A DNA stretch of 9,812 nucleotides from an uncultured Lachnospiraceae bacterium (GCA_934432885.1 CAKRYY010000055.1:1-9812); one strand, 5' to 3'. Shown: positions 1-6,734, numbered from the stretch's first letter. The notes: a model not told the origin generated them from the letters alone. Numbers and translations are program-made.

Positions 1-194
1 TCTGAACGCACTTCCTGTTCCCCGCCTGCCTGCTGCAACACCTGCGCTTCCGTATCGTAACTACTGTTATTTATTATTTTGTCTAAATCCACCTTACCAT
101 TTGTCTGCTTTCCCTTCACCGGGATACAGATAATCAGCAGCAAAATTCCTGCAAGCGCAAAAATGATGTAACGCTCTTTTTTTTCATTCAACAA
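1..194 (-). CDS. spoIIIAG: Stage III sporulation protein AG, N-terminal part (truncated by window edge)
   Basis: SpoIIIAG forms a large ring in the mother-cell-derived membrane as part of the SpoIIIA-SpoIIQ channel that feeds the forespore. About 64 codons are visible: a short basic start (NEKKERY), one hydrophobic segment (about residues 10-24, IIFALAGILLLIICIP), then a polar linker rich in Gln, Asn and Ser. This is the known layout of the family ahead of its ring-building domain, which would lie beyond the left edge. There is no ATG in frame. The start is one of two tandem TTG codons (192-194 or 189-191), 6 or 9 bases after a strong GGAGG. The gene overlaps the end of spoIIIAF by about 11 bases, suggesting translational coupling. 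The assignment rests on position after spoIIIAF plus the N-terminal layout, because the diagnostic domain is not visible. Confidence 0.85.
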   Translation of the reverse strand, partial: MLNEKKERYIIFALAGILLLIICIPVKGKQTNGKVDLDKIINNSSYDTEAQVLQQAGGEQEVRS

Positions 195-774
195 TTTTTA
201 CCTCCACCTGCCTCTCCTCTATTCCCAGAATTTCGGCTGCCTCCCGCTGCAGCGCCTCAAGCCTGCCCTCCTCTGCACTTCTATCTGTCCCTTTATCGGA
301 AGATTCTCCTTCAAGCACGATTTTCCCGATGTCAATCTCCTTCGCATCTCCGCTCCTTGCAGACACCAAAAGCTGTATCAGAGGTTCGCCTTCTTCTGCA
401 TCCGCCATCAGAATTACTTCTTTTACTTCATAATCGCTCAGTTCCTTTTGTTTATAATTATTTAATTTAGATTTAATTTCGTTTTCCTGTGTTTCTTGAT
501 ATGACATACAGGGCGAAAGCTCCTCCGAAATTTCCAGTCCCGAAGCCTCCTTCAACTTTTGCTGATATAGAATAAGACTTTCCTCATACTGCGTACTGAT
601 TCCACTATGCAAAAGCTCCATTACCGGCAGTGCCAAAATGACAAGTGTCATAATACCGGTTAAAAATTTGAAATATTTCTCATAAGCAGGGCTCGGTCTG
701 AAATGAACAATCGCCTGTGCCAATATCATAAAAATACTGGCACGTTTCATTATCGTCATCAGATATGCTTCCAT
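184..774 (-). CDS. spoIIIAF: Stage III sporulation protein AF
   Basis: Membrane component of the SpoIIIA channel made in the mother cell. The protein is 196 residues from the ATG at 772-774. Two hydrophobic segments lie near the N-terminus (about residues 8-22 and 32-50, the latter containing FLTGIMTLVILALPVMELL). A charged domain follows, ending in a short alpha/beta stretch (LEALQREAAEILGIEERQVEVKIV) of the ring-building type known from SpoIIIAF and SpoIIIAG. A longer version from the ATG at 787-789 is possible, but that codon is embedded in the GGAGG that sits 8 bases before the chosen start, so the shorter form is preferred. The start is one base past the spoIIIAE stop, and the 3' end overlaps spoIIIAG. 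The last domain is identified by family knowledge; the membrane segments are seen directly. Confidence 0.93.
   Translation of the reverse strand: MEAYLMTIMKRASIFMILAQAIVHFRPSPAYEKYFKFLTGIMTLVILALPVMELLHSGISTQYEESLILYQQKLKEASGLEISEELSPCMSYQETQENEIKSKLNNYKQKELSDYEVKEVILMADAEEGEPLIQLLVSARSGDAKEIDIGKIVLEGESSDKGTDRSAEEGRLEALQREAAEILGIEERQVEVKIVE
201..208 (-). promoter_or_regulatory. Ribosome binding site of spoIIIAG, inside spoIIIAF
   Basis: GGTGGAGG on the minus strand, within the last codons of spoIIIAF. It lies 6 bases before TTG (192-194) and 9 before the next TTG (189-191). It supports a TTG start, because the only nearby ATG (overlapping the spoIIIAF stop) is in another frame that closes after 17 codons. 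Confidence 0.75.
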
Positions 775-775
775 C

Positions 776-1831
776 CTAAATACCTCCATTTGTTGTCATT
801 GCAGCAATGGCAATCGTTACAAGAAACAAACCTCCTGCTGTCAGAAGCGTGCGAAGCACTAAAAGGCTTCCCTCGCCCACCCTGTCCATGCAGCCGGTAA
901 TCCTGCGATCTCCCAGCATATTGGAAAGCGCCGCTGCAAATTTCAGCGCCATTGACAATATCCATATCTTTGCCGCCGGAAGCGCACAGAGTAAAATAAG
1001 CAAAAGCACCGCCAATACGCCGATACTGTTTTTTATCAGCACTGCTGAGCCAAGCATCATCTCCGCAACACCCTCGCCAATGTTTCCAATTCCCGGTATC
1101 AGAGAAATGCTTTTTTGCACAGCAGATAGCCTGAGCGAATCAATAACAGGTGTAATCATTGTCTGTATCAGACTGATACCAGTCACGGCTGCAAATGAAA
1201 GCTTTAAAAGATAGCCGATAATACGCTTTGTCAGCTCCATCAGCATGTGCAGCCGTTCTTCCATCCACAATCCGTTCATAATAGCCAGAAATATGTATGC
1301 TTTGATAAGCGGCATGACAAAGGCTGAAAGTGCAGCTTCAATTCCATAAATAAGCGCAAGCACAAACTGGTAATACAAAAGCGCTGTCGTTACCCCCTTT
1401 GCAGCTCCAACCGCCATAAAATAAACGGGCATAAAGAGCTTCATAAAGGTAAGCATGTCCGTAATCAAATTCTGTGCCATATCCGAAACCATGCCAAATA
1501 CCTTCAGCAATATCAGTATCAGAAACAGATATACCACATAGAAGCCAACGTCAGCAATCTGTCTGCTCTCTAACAGCTCCGTCAGATTCATAAGGAGCGC
1601 TGACAGGATACCGAGGCACAAAAGCAATACAACAACCTGCATCATGCTTTTCCATTCTCCTGTCACCATCTGACCGAAATTTTGGAACAAAAGTTTCATA
1701 GCGTCTGTTATTTTACCATTTAAGAGCAGTTCAAGCAGTTCCGTAAGGTCAATCTGATACCCAGAGAACAGACTTCCAACCTGTCCATTCAGACTTCTGA
1801 CTTCTTCTGTCAATCCCATAAGCTCAGACAT
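776..1831 (-). CDS. spoIIIAE: Stage III sporulation protein AE
   Basis: Polytopic membrane protein of the SpoIIIA-SpoIIQ channel, 351 residues. After an N-terminal amphipathic region (1-60) there are several hydrophobic segments, at about residues 64-82, 96-114, 130-145, 150-185, 205-225 and 262-305, and a last one near 322-345. The tail with GVLAVLLLILLCALPAAKIW and then GDRRITGC fits the conserved C-terminal half of the family. The start ATG has AAGGGG upstream within the end of spoIIIAD. Just ahead in the same frame is the TAG stop of spoIIIAD, so no longer start exists without readthrough. Oddity: the B. subtilis homologue is about 400 residues and begins with a signal peptide, and no such sequence is present here. 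Family assignment is firm from operon position and sequence character. Confidence 0.95.
   Translation of the reverse strand: MSELMGLTEEVRSLNGQVGSLFSGYQIDLTELLELLLNGKITDAMKLLFQNFGQMVTGEWKSMMQVVVLLLCLGILSALLMNLTELLESRQIADVGFYVVYLFLILILLKVFGMVSDMAQNLITDMLTFMKLFMPVYFMAVGAAKGVTTALLYYQFVLALIYGIEAALSAFVMPLIKAYIFLAIMNGLWMEERLHMLMELTKRIIGYLLKLSFAAVTGISLIQTMITPVIDSLRLSAVQKSISLIPGIGNIGEGVAEMMLGSAVLIKNSIGVLAVLLLILLCALPAAKIWILSMALKFAAALSNMLGDRRITGCMDRVGEGSLLVLRTLLTAGGLFLVTIAIAAMTTNGGI
783..788 (-). promoter_or_regulatory. Ribosome binding site that fixes the spoIIIAF start
   Basis: TGGAGG on the minus strand, inside the last codons of spoIIIAE, 8 bases before the ATG at 772-774. It overlaps the alternative upstream ATG (787-789), which therefore has no binding site at a usable distance. 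Confidence 0.75.
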
Positions 1832-1834
1832 AGG

Positions 1835-2221
1835 CTACCCCTTAAATCCCTGTATCGTCTCTATTACAGAAAGCAGTACCGGAAGCCCGCTAAGCAGCAC
1901 CATAACCTTTCCAAATATTTCAATCTGCCCTCCTACCGCTCCATAGCCTGCATCCTTACAGATGCCCGCACAGAATTCACAGATATAGGTAATTCCAACC
2001 ACCTTTAATAGAATGGCAAAAAAGGAAGTGTCTTCTCCTAACAATGCATGGAGCTTTTCCACTTCATCCATAAAAAACGAAAAAGTATGAAGTGTATAGC
2101 CGAAAATCAAAAGTCCTGCCGCCATTCCGACATAAATGCCATATTCCGGCTTTACCGTCTTAAGCCATACTGCAAGCATGACCCCAACTATGCCCATCGC
2201 GCCGATTTTTATGATTTCCAT
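1835..2221 (-). CDS. spoIIIAD: Stage III sporulation protein AD
   Basis: Small membrane protein, 128 residues, of the SpoIIIA channel. It has hydrophobic segments at about residues 5-20, 28-48, 66-85 and 103-120. The CAGICKDAGYGAVGGQIE stretch, with its CKDAG motif near residues 87-91, is characteristic of SpoIIIAD. AGGAAG lies ahead of the ATG at 2219-2221. The gene starts 25 bases after spoIIIAC and its TAG stop is only 3 bases from the spoIIIAE start, in the same reading frame. Length and motif agree with the family. Confidence 0.95.
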   Translation of the reverse strand: MEIIKIGAMGIVGVMLAVWLKTVKPEYGIYVGMAAGLLIFGYTLHTFSFFMDEVEKLHALLGEDTSFFAILLKVVGITYICEFCAGICKDAGYGAVGGQIEIFGKVMVLLSGLPVLLSVIETIQGFKG

Positions 2222-2246
2222 ATCTAAGGCTTCCTTTCCGCAAAGC

Positions 2247-2441
2247 TTAAATTAAAAACAATTTTTGTATGGTTTCAAACAAATCATATATGTAGGGAAC
2301 AATCCATGTCAGCACAAGCACCAGTCCTGCAAGGCTTACAAGAAAAGCCTGTTCCTCCCGCCCGCTGTGCTTCAATACCTGACTGAGTATTGTTACCAAA
2401 ACTCCTACTGCTGCAATTTTAAAAATCAGACTTACGCCCAT
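2247..2441 (-). CDS. spoIIIAC: Stage III sporulation protein AC
   Basis: Very small integral membrane protein, 64 residues from the ATG at 2439-2441, with two hydrophobic segments (about 4-20 and 34-50) separated by a short charged turn (HSGREEQ). The N-terminus MGVSLIFKIAAVG resembles the start of known SpoIIIAC proteins. A version four residues longer from the ATG at 2451-2453 is open, but its first codons form the GGGAGG binding site, so the shorter form is chosen. It is thought to be a membrane part of the SpoIIIA complex with AD. It starts 19 bases after spoIIIAB and ends 25 before spoIIIAD. Confidence 0.93.
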   Translation of the reverse strand: MGVSLIFKIAAVGVLVTILSQVLKHSGREEQAFLVSLAGLVLVLTWIVPYIYDLFETIQKLFLI

Positions 2442-2445
2442 GCTT

Positions 2446-2451
2446 CCTCCC
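2446..2451 (-). promoter_or_regulatory. Ribosome binding site that fixes the spoIIIAC start
   Basis: GGGAGG on the minus strand, 4 bases (AAGC) before the ATG at 2439-2441. The spacing is short but the match is strong. It overlaps the first codons of the alternative four-residue-longer reading, which itself has no upstream site. Confidence 0.65.
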
Positions 2452-2460
2452 ATCTGTTCT

Positions 2461-2979
2461 CTAAATCAGGACAATAAGCAAAAGCAGTCCACCCATAATG
2501 CCAAAGCTCATTGTCAGTTTTTCATACCCAGCCCTGCCCTCTTCCAGCTCCTTAATACGCTCTGATAAGGATAACAGCATATTTTCAATGACCTGTCTCT
2601 GCAAAATGCCGTCCGCATATCCAAGATTTTCAGAAAAATCCATAAGCCATACCTCATCTGCCCCTTTCAGGGCGAGCAGCCGATTACAGCTTTGGGCCTG
2701 TTCCTTCCATATTGCGGGGAGCGTCCTGCCGTCATTTTTTTCAGCCTCTGCCCAGACAGCATACAGCATGTCCGCAAGATTTCCTTCCATCCGTCCTGAC
2801 ACCGCTCTGCATGCCTCCGGAAAAGCAGCCATAAAACAGCCAATCTGGCTGTAAAGCAGCTCATACATTTTTTTAATTTCACGCAGTCTTAAAATCTTCT
2901 GACGGCGCTCCCTGCAAAAAGCTCTGCTGTATCCAACGCATCCCAGCAGCAGCAGAATTCCTCCCATCAGCCGCAGCAT
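2461..2979 (-). CDS. spoIIIAB: Stage III sporulation protein AB
   Basis: Membrane protein of 172 residues, close to the usual family length. It has an N-terminal hydrophobic segment (about residues 3-20, LMGGILLLLGCVGY), a long helical cytoplasmic-type region with an ELLYSQIG stretch, and a C-terminal hydrophobic anchor (about 157-172, SFGIMGGLLLLIVLI). SpoIIIAB is related in fold to the GspF platform proteins of secretion systems and is thought to work with the SpoIIIAA ATPase. The ATG at 2977-2979 follows GAGG by 7 bases. The start overlaps the spoIIIAA stop (2967-2969) by 13 bases, so coupled translation is likely. Confidence 0.95.
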   Translation of the reverse strand: MLRLMGGILLLLGCVGYSRAFCRERRQKILRLREIKKMYELLYSQIGCFMAAFPEACRAVSGRMEGNLADMLYAVWAEAEKNDGRTLPAIWKEQAQSCNRLLALKGADEVWLMDFSENLGYADGILQRQVIENMLLSLSERIKELEEGRAGYEKLTMSFGIMGGLLLLIVLI

Positions 2980-3914
2980 TGATATTCCTCATCATAAATT
3001 CCATTTACCACGCAGTCTCCATCCTTTCTGCCAAGTACAATAAACCGTAAAAATTCCCGCAGTTCCAAAAGCGGTTTGAGCTGCGGTTTTTCCAAAATCT
3101 CCGAAATACTGCTTCCATGCACTGTAACCAGCAGGGTACAGCCGCAGCGAGCCGCCTCCAGCAGAGCATGTACATCCTCCCTGCTGCCAATTTCATCCAC
3201 TGCAATAACCTCTGGTGACATCGAGCGGATCAGCATCATCATACCGGCTGCTTTTGGACAACTATCTAAAATATCAGATCGGATTCCAATGTCATTCTGG
3301 GGAATCCCCAGATAGCTTCCGGCAATTTCGCAGCGTTCATCTACGATGCCTACGCTTTTCCCGCTCCCATAGATATTTCCGTCCGATACCTGTCTTACAA
3401 TATCCCGAAGCAGGGTTGTCTTTCCGCACCCCGGCGGCGAAACAATCATTGTATTGAGCAGTCTGCCGTTCTGATAAAGAAGAGGTATCACTGTATCTGC
3501 CGCACCCTTTATTTCATGTGCAATCCTGATATTAAGGCTGGAAATGTGTTTCAAACGTAGTATGGAACCTGCCTTATCCGTAACCGCAGCTCCTGCCACA
3601 CCTACTCTGTGGCCTCCCGCCACTGTCAGAAATCCCTGCCGCAATTCTTCCTCATAGGCATAGACAGAATAATGACAGATGTGGGAAAATACCGCTTCCA
3701 GCTCCTTCTGGCTAAGGATACAGGCATCCTTTTCTCTCTTTCCAATTTGTCCGTCTATCTGCAGAAAATATTCTCTCTGCCGCAGCCTTAAAATAATAGG
3801 TTTTTCCGCCCGAAGCCTGATTTCCTGTAAAAAAACTGCCTGCCTTGCGACAGCCTCCCATCTTTTCCGTAGGAAATCAGGAAACAAGCCAAGTATTTCT
3901 TCTGCCTTGTCCAC
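2967..3914 (-). CDS. spoIIIAA: Stage III sporulation protein AA (secretion-type ATPase)
   Basis: Cytosolic P-loop ATPase of the SpoIIIA-SpoIIQ channel, related to type II/IV secretion ATPases; it acts in the mother cell. The protein is 315 residues from the GTG at 3912-3914. The Walker A motif is PPGCGKTT (about residues 160-167) and the Walker B motif VIAVDEIG (about 236-243). Between them lies VDERCEI, and a TVHG stretch follows near residue 265, both typical of the family. The N-terminal 130 residues contain the LRAEKP and AGGHRVGVAG segments seen in SpoIIIAA. An alternative GTG three codons upstream (3921-3923) overlaps the AAGAGG site, so the second GTG, 8 bases past it, is preferred. 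First gene of the operon, overlapping spoIIIAB by 13 bases. Confidence 0.96.
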   Translation of the reverse strand: MDKAEEILGLFPDFLRKRWEAVARQAVFLQEIRLRAEKPIILRLRQREYFLQIDGQIGKREKDACILSQKELEAVFSHICHYSVYAYEEELRQGFLTVAGGHRVGVAGAAVTDKAGSILRLKHISSLNIRIAHEIKGAADTVIPLLYQNGRLLNTMIVSPPGCGKTTLLRDIVRQVSDGNIYGSGKSVGIVDERCEIAGSYLGIPQNDIGIRSDILDSCPKAAGMMMLIRSMSPEVIAVDEIGSREDVHALLEAARCGCTLLVTVHGSSISEILEKPQLKPLLELREFLRFIVLGRKDGDCVVNGIYDEEYQCCG

Positions 3915-3922
3915 CCTGTTCA

Positions 3923-3928
3923 CCTCTT
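3923..3928 (-). promoter_or_regulatory. Ribosome binding site that fixes the spoIIIAA start
   Basis: AAGAGG on the minus strand, 8 bases before the GTG at 3912-3914. The other GTG (3921-3923) is fused to this site and could not use it. Confidence 0.7.
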
Positions 3929-3934
3929 ACAGAC

Positions 3935-3962
3935 AATATATGAGTGGAATAAAAAGTTATTC
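3935..3962 (-). promoter_or_regulatory. Candidate sigma-E promoter of the spoIIIA operon
   Basis: On the minus strand GAATAAC (3956-3962) and CATATATT (3935-3942) are 13 bases apart. The mother-cell sigma-E consensus is roughly KMATATT, 14-15 bases, CATACAMT, so both boxes are partial matches and the spacing is one base short. In B. subtilis this operon is sigma-E controlled (established knowledge). Initiation here would begin right at the ribosome binding site, giving a leader of only about 15 bases. The region also lies just past the lgt terminator, where an operon promoter is expected. Confidence 0.4.
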
Positions 3963-4021
3963 CTGTTTTCTGTAACGCTATAAAAAAGAGTTTTCAGGCA
4001 AATGAAATTTCCTATGAAATT

Positions 4022-4055
4022 AAAAAAAATCACTCCAAAATAATATTTGGAGTGA
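4022..4055 (-). terminator. Rho-independent terminator after lgt, probably bidirectional
   Basis: Perfect 10-base stem TCACTCCAAA / TTTGGAGTGA (4030-4039 with 4046-4055) around a 6-base loop. On the minus strand a run of T (from 4029 down to 4022) follows directly. On the plus strand the same stem is followed by C and six T. It lies 43 bases past the lgt stop and isolates lgt from spoIIIA. Confidence 0.92.
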
Positions 4056-4097
4056 CTTTTTTCTATGCGCATACGATTAACTTCGTATTCCTTATTC

Positions 4098-4979
4098 TTA
4101 TTGTCTATTTTCTTCCGACTTTTTCATCCGAAACCACACGACGACCTCTGCCACGATTGCAAATACTACCAGAACACCGGCAAGCACCTGCGAAACTGCA
4201 ACCTGTGTATGCGGAATCAAAAGCTGGTCGGTACGCAGCCCTTCAATCCAGCACCGACCCAGACCATAGCCGCCCAGATACAGGAGCGTAACCTCGCCCT
4301 GAAACTTTTTATGCTTCCGGTATAAAAGCAGCAAGCCCAAAATCAGCAGATTCCAGAAACTTTCATAAAGGAAAGTAGGATGTACCTGAATATAATTGGT
4401 TCCTGCCGCCATATTGGCAGAAATGGATTCCGAAATATCCCAGGGACGCACCGCCTCTACCGGCAGCCGCATTGCAAGCAGGCTGTCCGTGTACTGTCCA
4501 AAAGCCTCCCGATTCATAAAATTGCCCCATCTGCCGATAATCTGCCCCAGAATCAATCCCATGACACCGGTATCGCAAAGCTGTAAGAAAGACACCTTTT
4601 TGATATAACAGTAAATTCCTGCGGTAAGAAACGCGCCAATCACAGCTCCATAGATAGCAAGCCCGCCGCCGCGTATATTGAAAATGCTCAGCAGATTGTC
4701 CTTATAGGTATCCCACGCAAACACAACGTAATAAATCCTTGCGCCCAGAATGGAAAATATAATTGCATAAATGGCAAAGTCCCAGTATATATCCGGGTTC
4801 TGTCCGCTTACCTTCGCCTCATGCACAGCCATCAATACGCCAAGCATCACGCCAATTCCGATAATCAGCCCATAAAATGCAATCTGAAATCCAAATACAG
4901 AAAAGGTCTTTGGCACATTCTGCAAATATATGTGCAGATGAGGAAAAGCAATATCCCCTACATTCATTATTTCCTGCAT
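4098..4979 (-). CDS. lgt: Phosphatidylglycerol-prolipoprotein diacylglyceryl transferase
   Basis: Lgt transfers a diacylglyceryl group from phosphatidylglycerol to the lipobox cysteine of prolipoproteins, the first step of lipoprotein maturation, in the cytoplasmic membrane. The protein is 293 residues with about seven hydrophobic segments. Family motifs visible: GARIYYV (79-85), GGGLAIYGAVIG (104-115, with Tyr where E. coli has a His), the signature IIGRWGNFMNREAFG (147-161, with Asn153 and Glu158), HPTFLYES (200-207) and GRCWIEGLRTD (241-251) with the conserved arginines. The ATG at 4977-4979 is preceded by GGCAGGAAA at good spacing. It appears to be a single-gene unit with its own promoter and terminator. 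The identification is firm. Confidence 0.97.
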   Translation of the reverse strand: MQEIMNVGDIAFPHLHIYLQNVPKTFSVFGFQIAFYGLIIGIGVMLGVLMAVHEAKVSGQNPDIYWDFAIYAIIFSILGARIYYVVFAWDTYKDNLLSIFNIRGGGLAIYGAVIGAFLTAGIYCYIKKVSFLQLCDTGVMGLILGQIIGRWGNFMNREAFGQYTDSLLAMRLPVEAVRPWDISESISANMAAGTNYIQVHPTFLYESFWNLLILGLLLLYRKHKKFQGEVTLLYLGGYGLGRCWIEGLRTDQLLIPHTQVAVSQVLAGVLVVFAIVAEVVVWFRMKKSEENRQ

Positions 4980-5060
4980 ACTTTTTCCTGCCTTTTTATA
5001 CGTTAAAGCTAAACACTATAATTCTAAAATTCATCTTGTTTCATAGTCTCCACTTGATGC

Positions 5061-5089
5061 ATTATATATCATTTAGTTTGAAAAATCTA
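5061..5089 (-). promoter_or_regulatory. Candidate sigma-A promoter of lgt
   Basis: The minus strand has a perfect TATAAT (-10, 5061-5066), preceded by TGATA, which resembles an extended -10. TAGATT, 17 bases upstream (5084-5089), is a weak -35. Transcription would start about 75 bases before the lgt ATG. Confidence 0.5.
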
Positions 5090-5100
5090 CCCTTAACCGT

Positions 5101-5136
5101 TCATTTAACAAAGAGCTGCAAAAGAAAGATTTCCAT
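5101..5136 (-). other. Eleven-codon ORF with a strong ribosome binding site
   Basis: ATG at 5134-5136, reading MEIFLLQLFVK and then TGA. AGGAG lies 7 bases upstream on the minus strand. It sits between the 58-codon ORF and the candidate lgt promoter, so it would be transcribed only by readthrough from the right. It could be the start of a lost gene or chance. No function is claimed. Confidence 0.2.
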
Positions 5137-5186
5137 AAAATCGCTCCTGATTGAGTCAGTTGTTCAGCCCAATGAGATTGCAAAAT

Positions 5187-5225
5187 GCGCCACCATACCT
5201 ATCTACAGATGTGATGGCGCTTTTT
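5187..5225. terminator. Strong hairpin, probable terminator behind the DUF4143 ATPase unit
   Basis: The arms at 5187-5199 and 5208-5220 pair over 13 positions with one mismatch and two G-T pairs, anchored by GCGCCA/TGGCGC, around an 8-base loop. On the plus strand TTTTT follows directly; on the minus strand the tail is weaker (ATTTT). Because the only genes are on the minus strand, it most likely ends transcription of the ATPase and small ORF, whose stop codon lies in the loop. The better T-run points the other way, so the direction is left open. Confidence 0.6.
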
Positions 5226-5379
5226 CCTGCCATTGCTGTAAAATTTTCGCAATCATCAATTCAACGCATTCGGCATTGTCCAAAGTATACACATTTCGTG
5301 CCTCACGATATGCGCGATCCGCATCCGCCTCAGGTGTGCTCCACCACAATCGCAATTCCGATGATTTCGTTCCAGACAT
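5203..5379 (-). CDS. Possible small hypothetical protein (58 residues) after the ATPase gene
   Basis: ORF from the ATG at 5377-5379 to a TAG in the hairpin loop. It begins 17 bases after the ATPase stop. The product is soluble and charged. It begins MSGTKSSELRLWWS, has an acidic/basic helix-like stretch (EADADRAYREARNVY) and a second helix-like stretch (AECVELMIAKILQQWQE). No membrane segment is seen and I recognise no family. The frame stays open upstream into the ATPase 3' end. No Shine-Dalgarno sequence precedes the ATG (the AAAGGAG nearby is on the plus strand), so this may be a gene remnant or need coupled translation. The protein-like composition and the terminator-like hairpin at its end argue that it is, or was, real. 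Confidence 0.4.
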   Translation of the reverse strand: MSGTKSSELRLWWSTPEADADRAYREARNVYTLDNAECVELMIAKILQQWQEKAPSHL

Positions 5380-5396
5380 GATAAAGGAGTTTAAGT

Positions 5397-6695
5397 CTAA
5401 AGTTTTGCAATTTGCTCTATCGCATATAGCGGCAGATTAACGAGCCAATCCTCTTTTTTGTAGTCCGCCATAGATGTACGAACAGATATTTCAGGTGAAA
5501 ATTTTTCCTGATAGGTTTTCAAACTCTTAGCTCTAAGGTTTACTTCTGCCTTTACTTCAACAGGCACAATTTGCTCACCTGTATCAACGACAAAATCAAC
5601 CTCGCAGGAACCTCTGTCATTGGTGTAATAATAAACATCCAAATCCTGAATGGTCTTTAACTGCTGACAAACATACTGTTCTGTAAGAGCACCTTTGAAC
5701 TCCGCAAACAAATCATTCCCATCAAGTAAGGTACGCTGACGCAATCCAGCCATGCAGCCAAGAAGCCCAACATCTACCATAAACAGTTTAAATGCTTTCA
5801 AGTCCTCATACGCCCGCAAGGGGATGCCTGCTGCATTGACGCGGCTTACCTTATGAACAAGCCCACAGTCGCAAAGCCACATAATTGCAATTTCATACTC
5901 CTTTGCACGAGCACCTTCACGAACAAGGCCATAGATAAACTTCTTGTTTTCTTTCGCCAACTGAGAAGGTATGCTGTTCCACAGCATACGCAATCTCGGA
6001 ACACTTTCATTAGGAGCATGCTTGGAAAAATCCTGTTCGTAAGCTGCAAGGATTCTCTTTTGAATTTCACGAACCACGTTAAAGTCTTTATTTTCTACAA
6101 AGTTTTGTACTGCTTCTGGCATTCCTCCAACAAAGTAATAGTGCTTTAAAGTATCAATATATGTTTGTTTGAAGCTCGTAATCATTTGAAAGTCTTGCTC
6201 ATCAAGCAATTCTGCAAATCGTTCCTTATCAGTTGCCAACAAAAATTCCTTAAAAGAAAGAGGATATAATTTTAAGAAATCCACCTTTCCAACAGGGAAG
6301 GATGTCCCTTGATGTAGGGCAATGCCGAGTAAAGAACCAGCACATACAATGTGATACTGCGGTGCATTTTCATAGAAATATTTAAGAGATGAAAGCGCCC
6401 TTGGAACTTCCTGTACCTCATCAAAAATCAGCAAAGACTTGTCAGGATTGATTTTACGCCCAACATACAATTCCAAGCCCATAATCAAACGATCCGTATC
6501 CAGATCAGAAGCAAATAATTCTGCCATTCTGGAATTGGAATCGAAATTGATATATACGGTGTCCTCATACGCCTGTCTGCCAAACTCTTTCATCAGCCAA
6601 GTTTTTCCAACCTGACGAGCGCCTTCGATAATCAACGGTTTGCGGCGTTTACTTTGTTTCCATTTTAATAGCTTTTCAATAGCAATTCGATACAT
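5397..6695 (-). CDS. AAA-family ATPase with DUF4143 C-terminal domain
   Basis: 432-residue protein of the widespread AAA_14/DUF4143 family. The N-terminal ATPase domain has Walker A GARQVGKT (25-32), Walker B LLIFDEVQE (88-96, Asp92 and Glu93) and a sensor-like HIVCAGS (115-121). A GGMPEAVQNF stretch (190-199) begins the middle region. The C-terminal DUF4143 part carries a restriction-endonuclease-like signature: Glu339 in GALTEQY, Asp367 in CEVDF and PVEVKA (378-383). The cellular role of the family is not established; members are scattered, often single genes, in bacteria and archaea. The ATG at 6693-6695 follows GAGGTG at good spacing. It sits between two housekeeping genes, separated from ychF by a terminator, which suggests a later insertion. 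Family assignment is firm; function is unknown. Confidence 0.92.
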   Translation of the reverse strand: MYRIAIEKLLKWKQSKRRKPLIIEGARQVGKTWLMKEFGRQAYEDTVYINFDSNSRMAELFASDLDTDRLIMGLELYVGRKINPDKSLLIFDEVQEVPRALSSLKYFYENAPQYHIVCAGSLLGIALHQGTSFPVGKVDFLKLYPLSFKEFLLATDKERFAELLDEQDFQMITSFKQTYIDTLKHYYFVGGMPEAVQNFVENKDFNVVREIQKRILAAYEQDFSKHAPNESVPRLRMLWNSIPSQLAKENKKFIYGLVREGARAKEYEIAIMWLCDCGLVHKVSRVNAAGIPLRAYEDLKAFKLFMVDVGLLGCMAGLRQRTLLDGNDLFAEFKGALTEQYVCQQLKTIQDLDVYYYTNDRGSCEVDFVVDTGEQIVPVEVKAEVNLRAKSLKTYQEKFSPEISVRTSMADYKKEDWLVNLPLYAIEQIAKL

Positions 6696-6734
6696 ATATG
6701 CACCTCATTCATCAAAATTCAAATATAGTATGGC

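Noticed and set aside
4877..5440. 187-codon plus-strand ORF crossing the lgt start, the lgt-ATPase gap and the ATPase end
   Set aside because: It is antisense to lgt and the ATPase at its two ends, has no ribosome binding site, and has an unlikely composition; the minus-strand reading of the middle part looks more protein-like.
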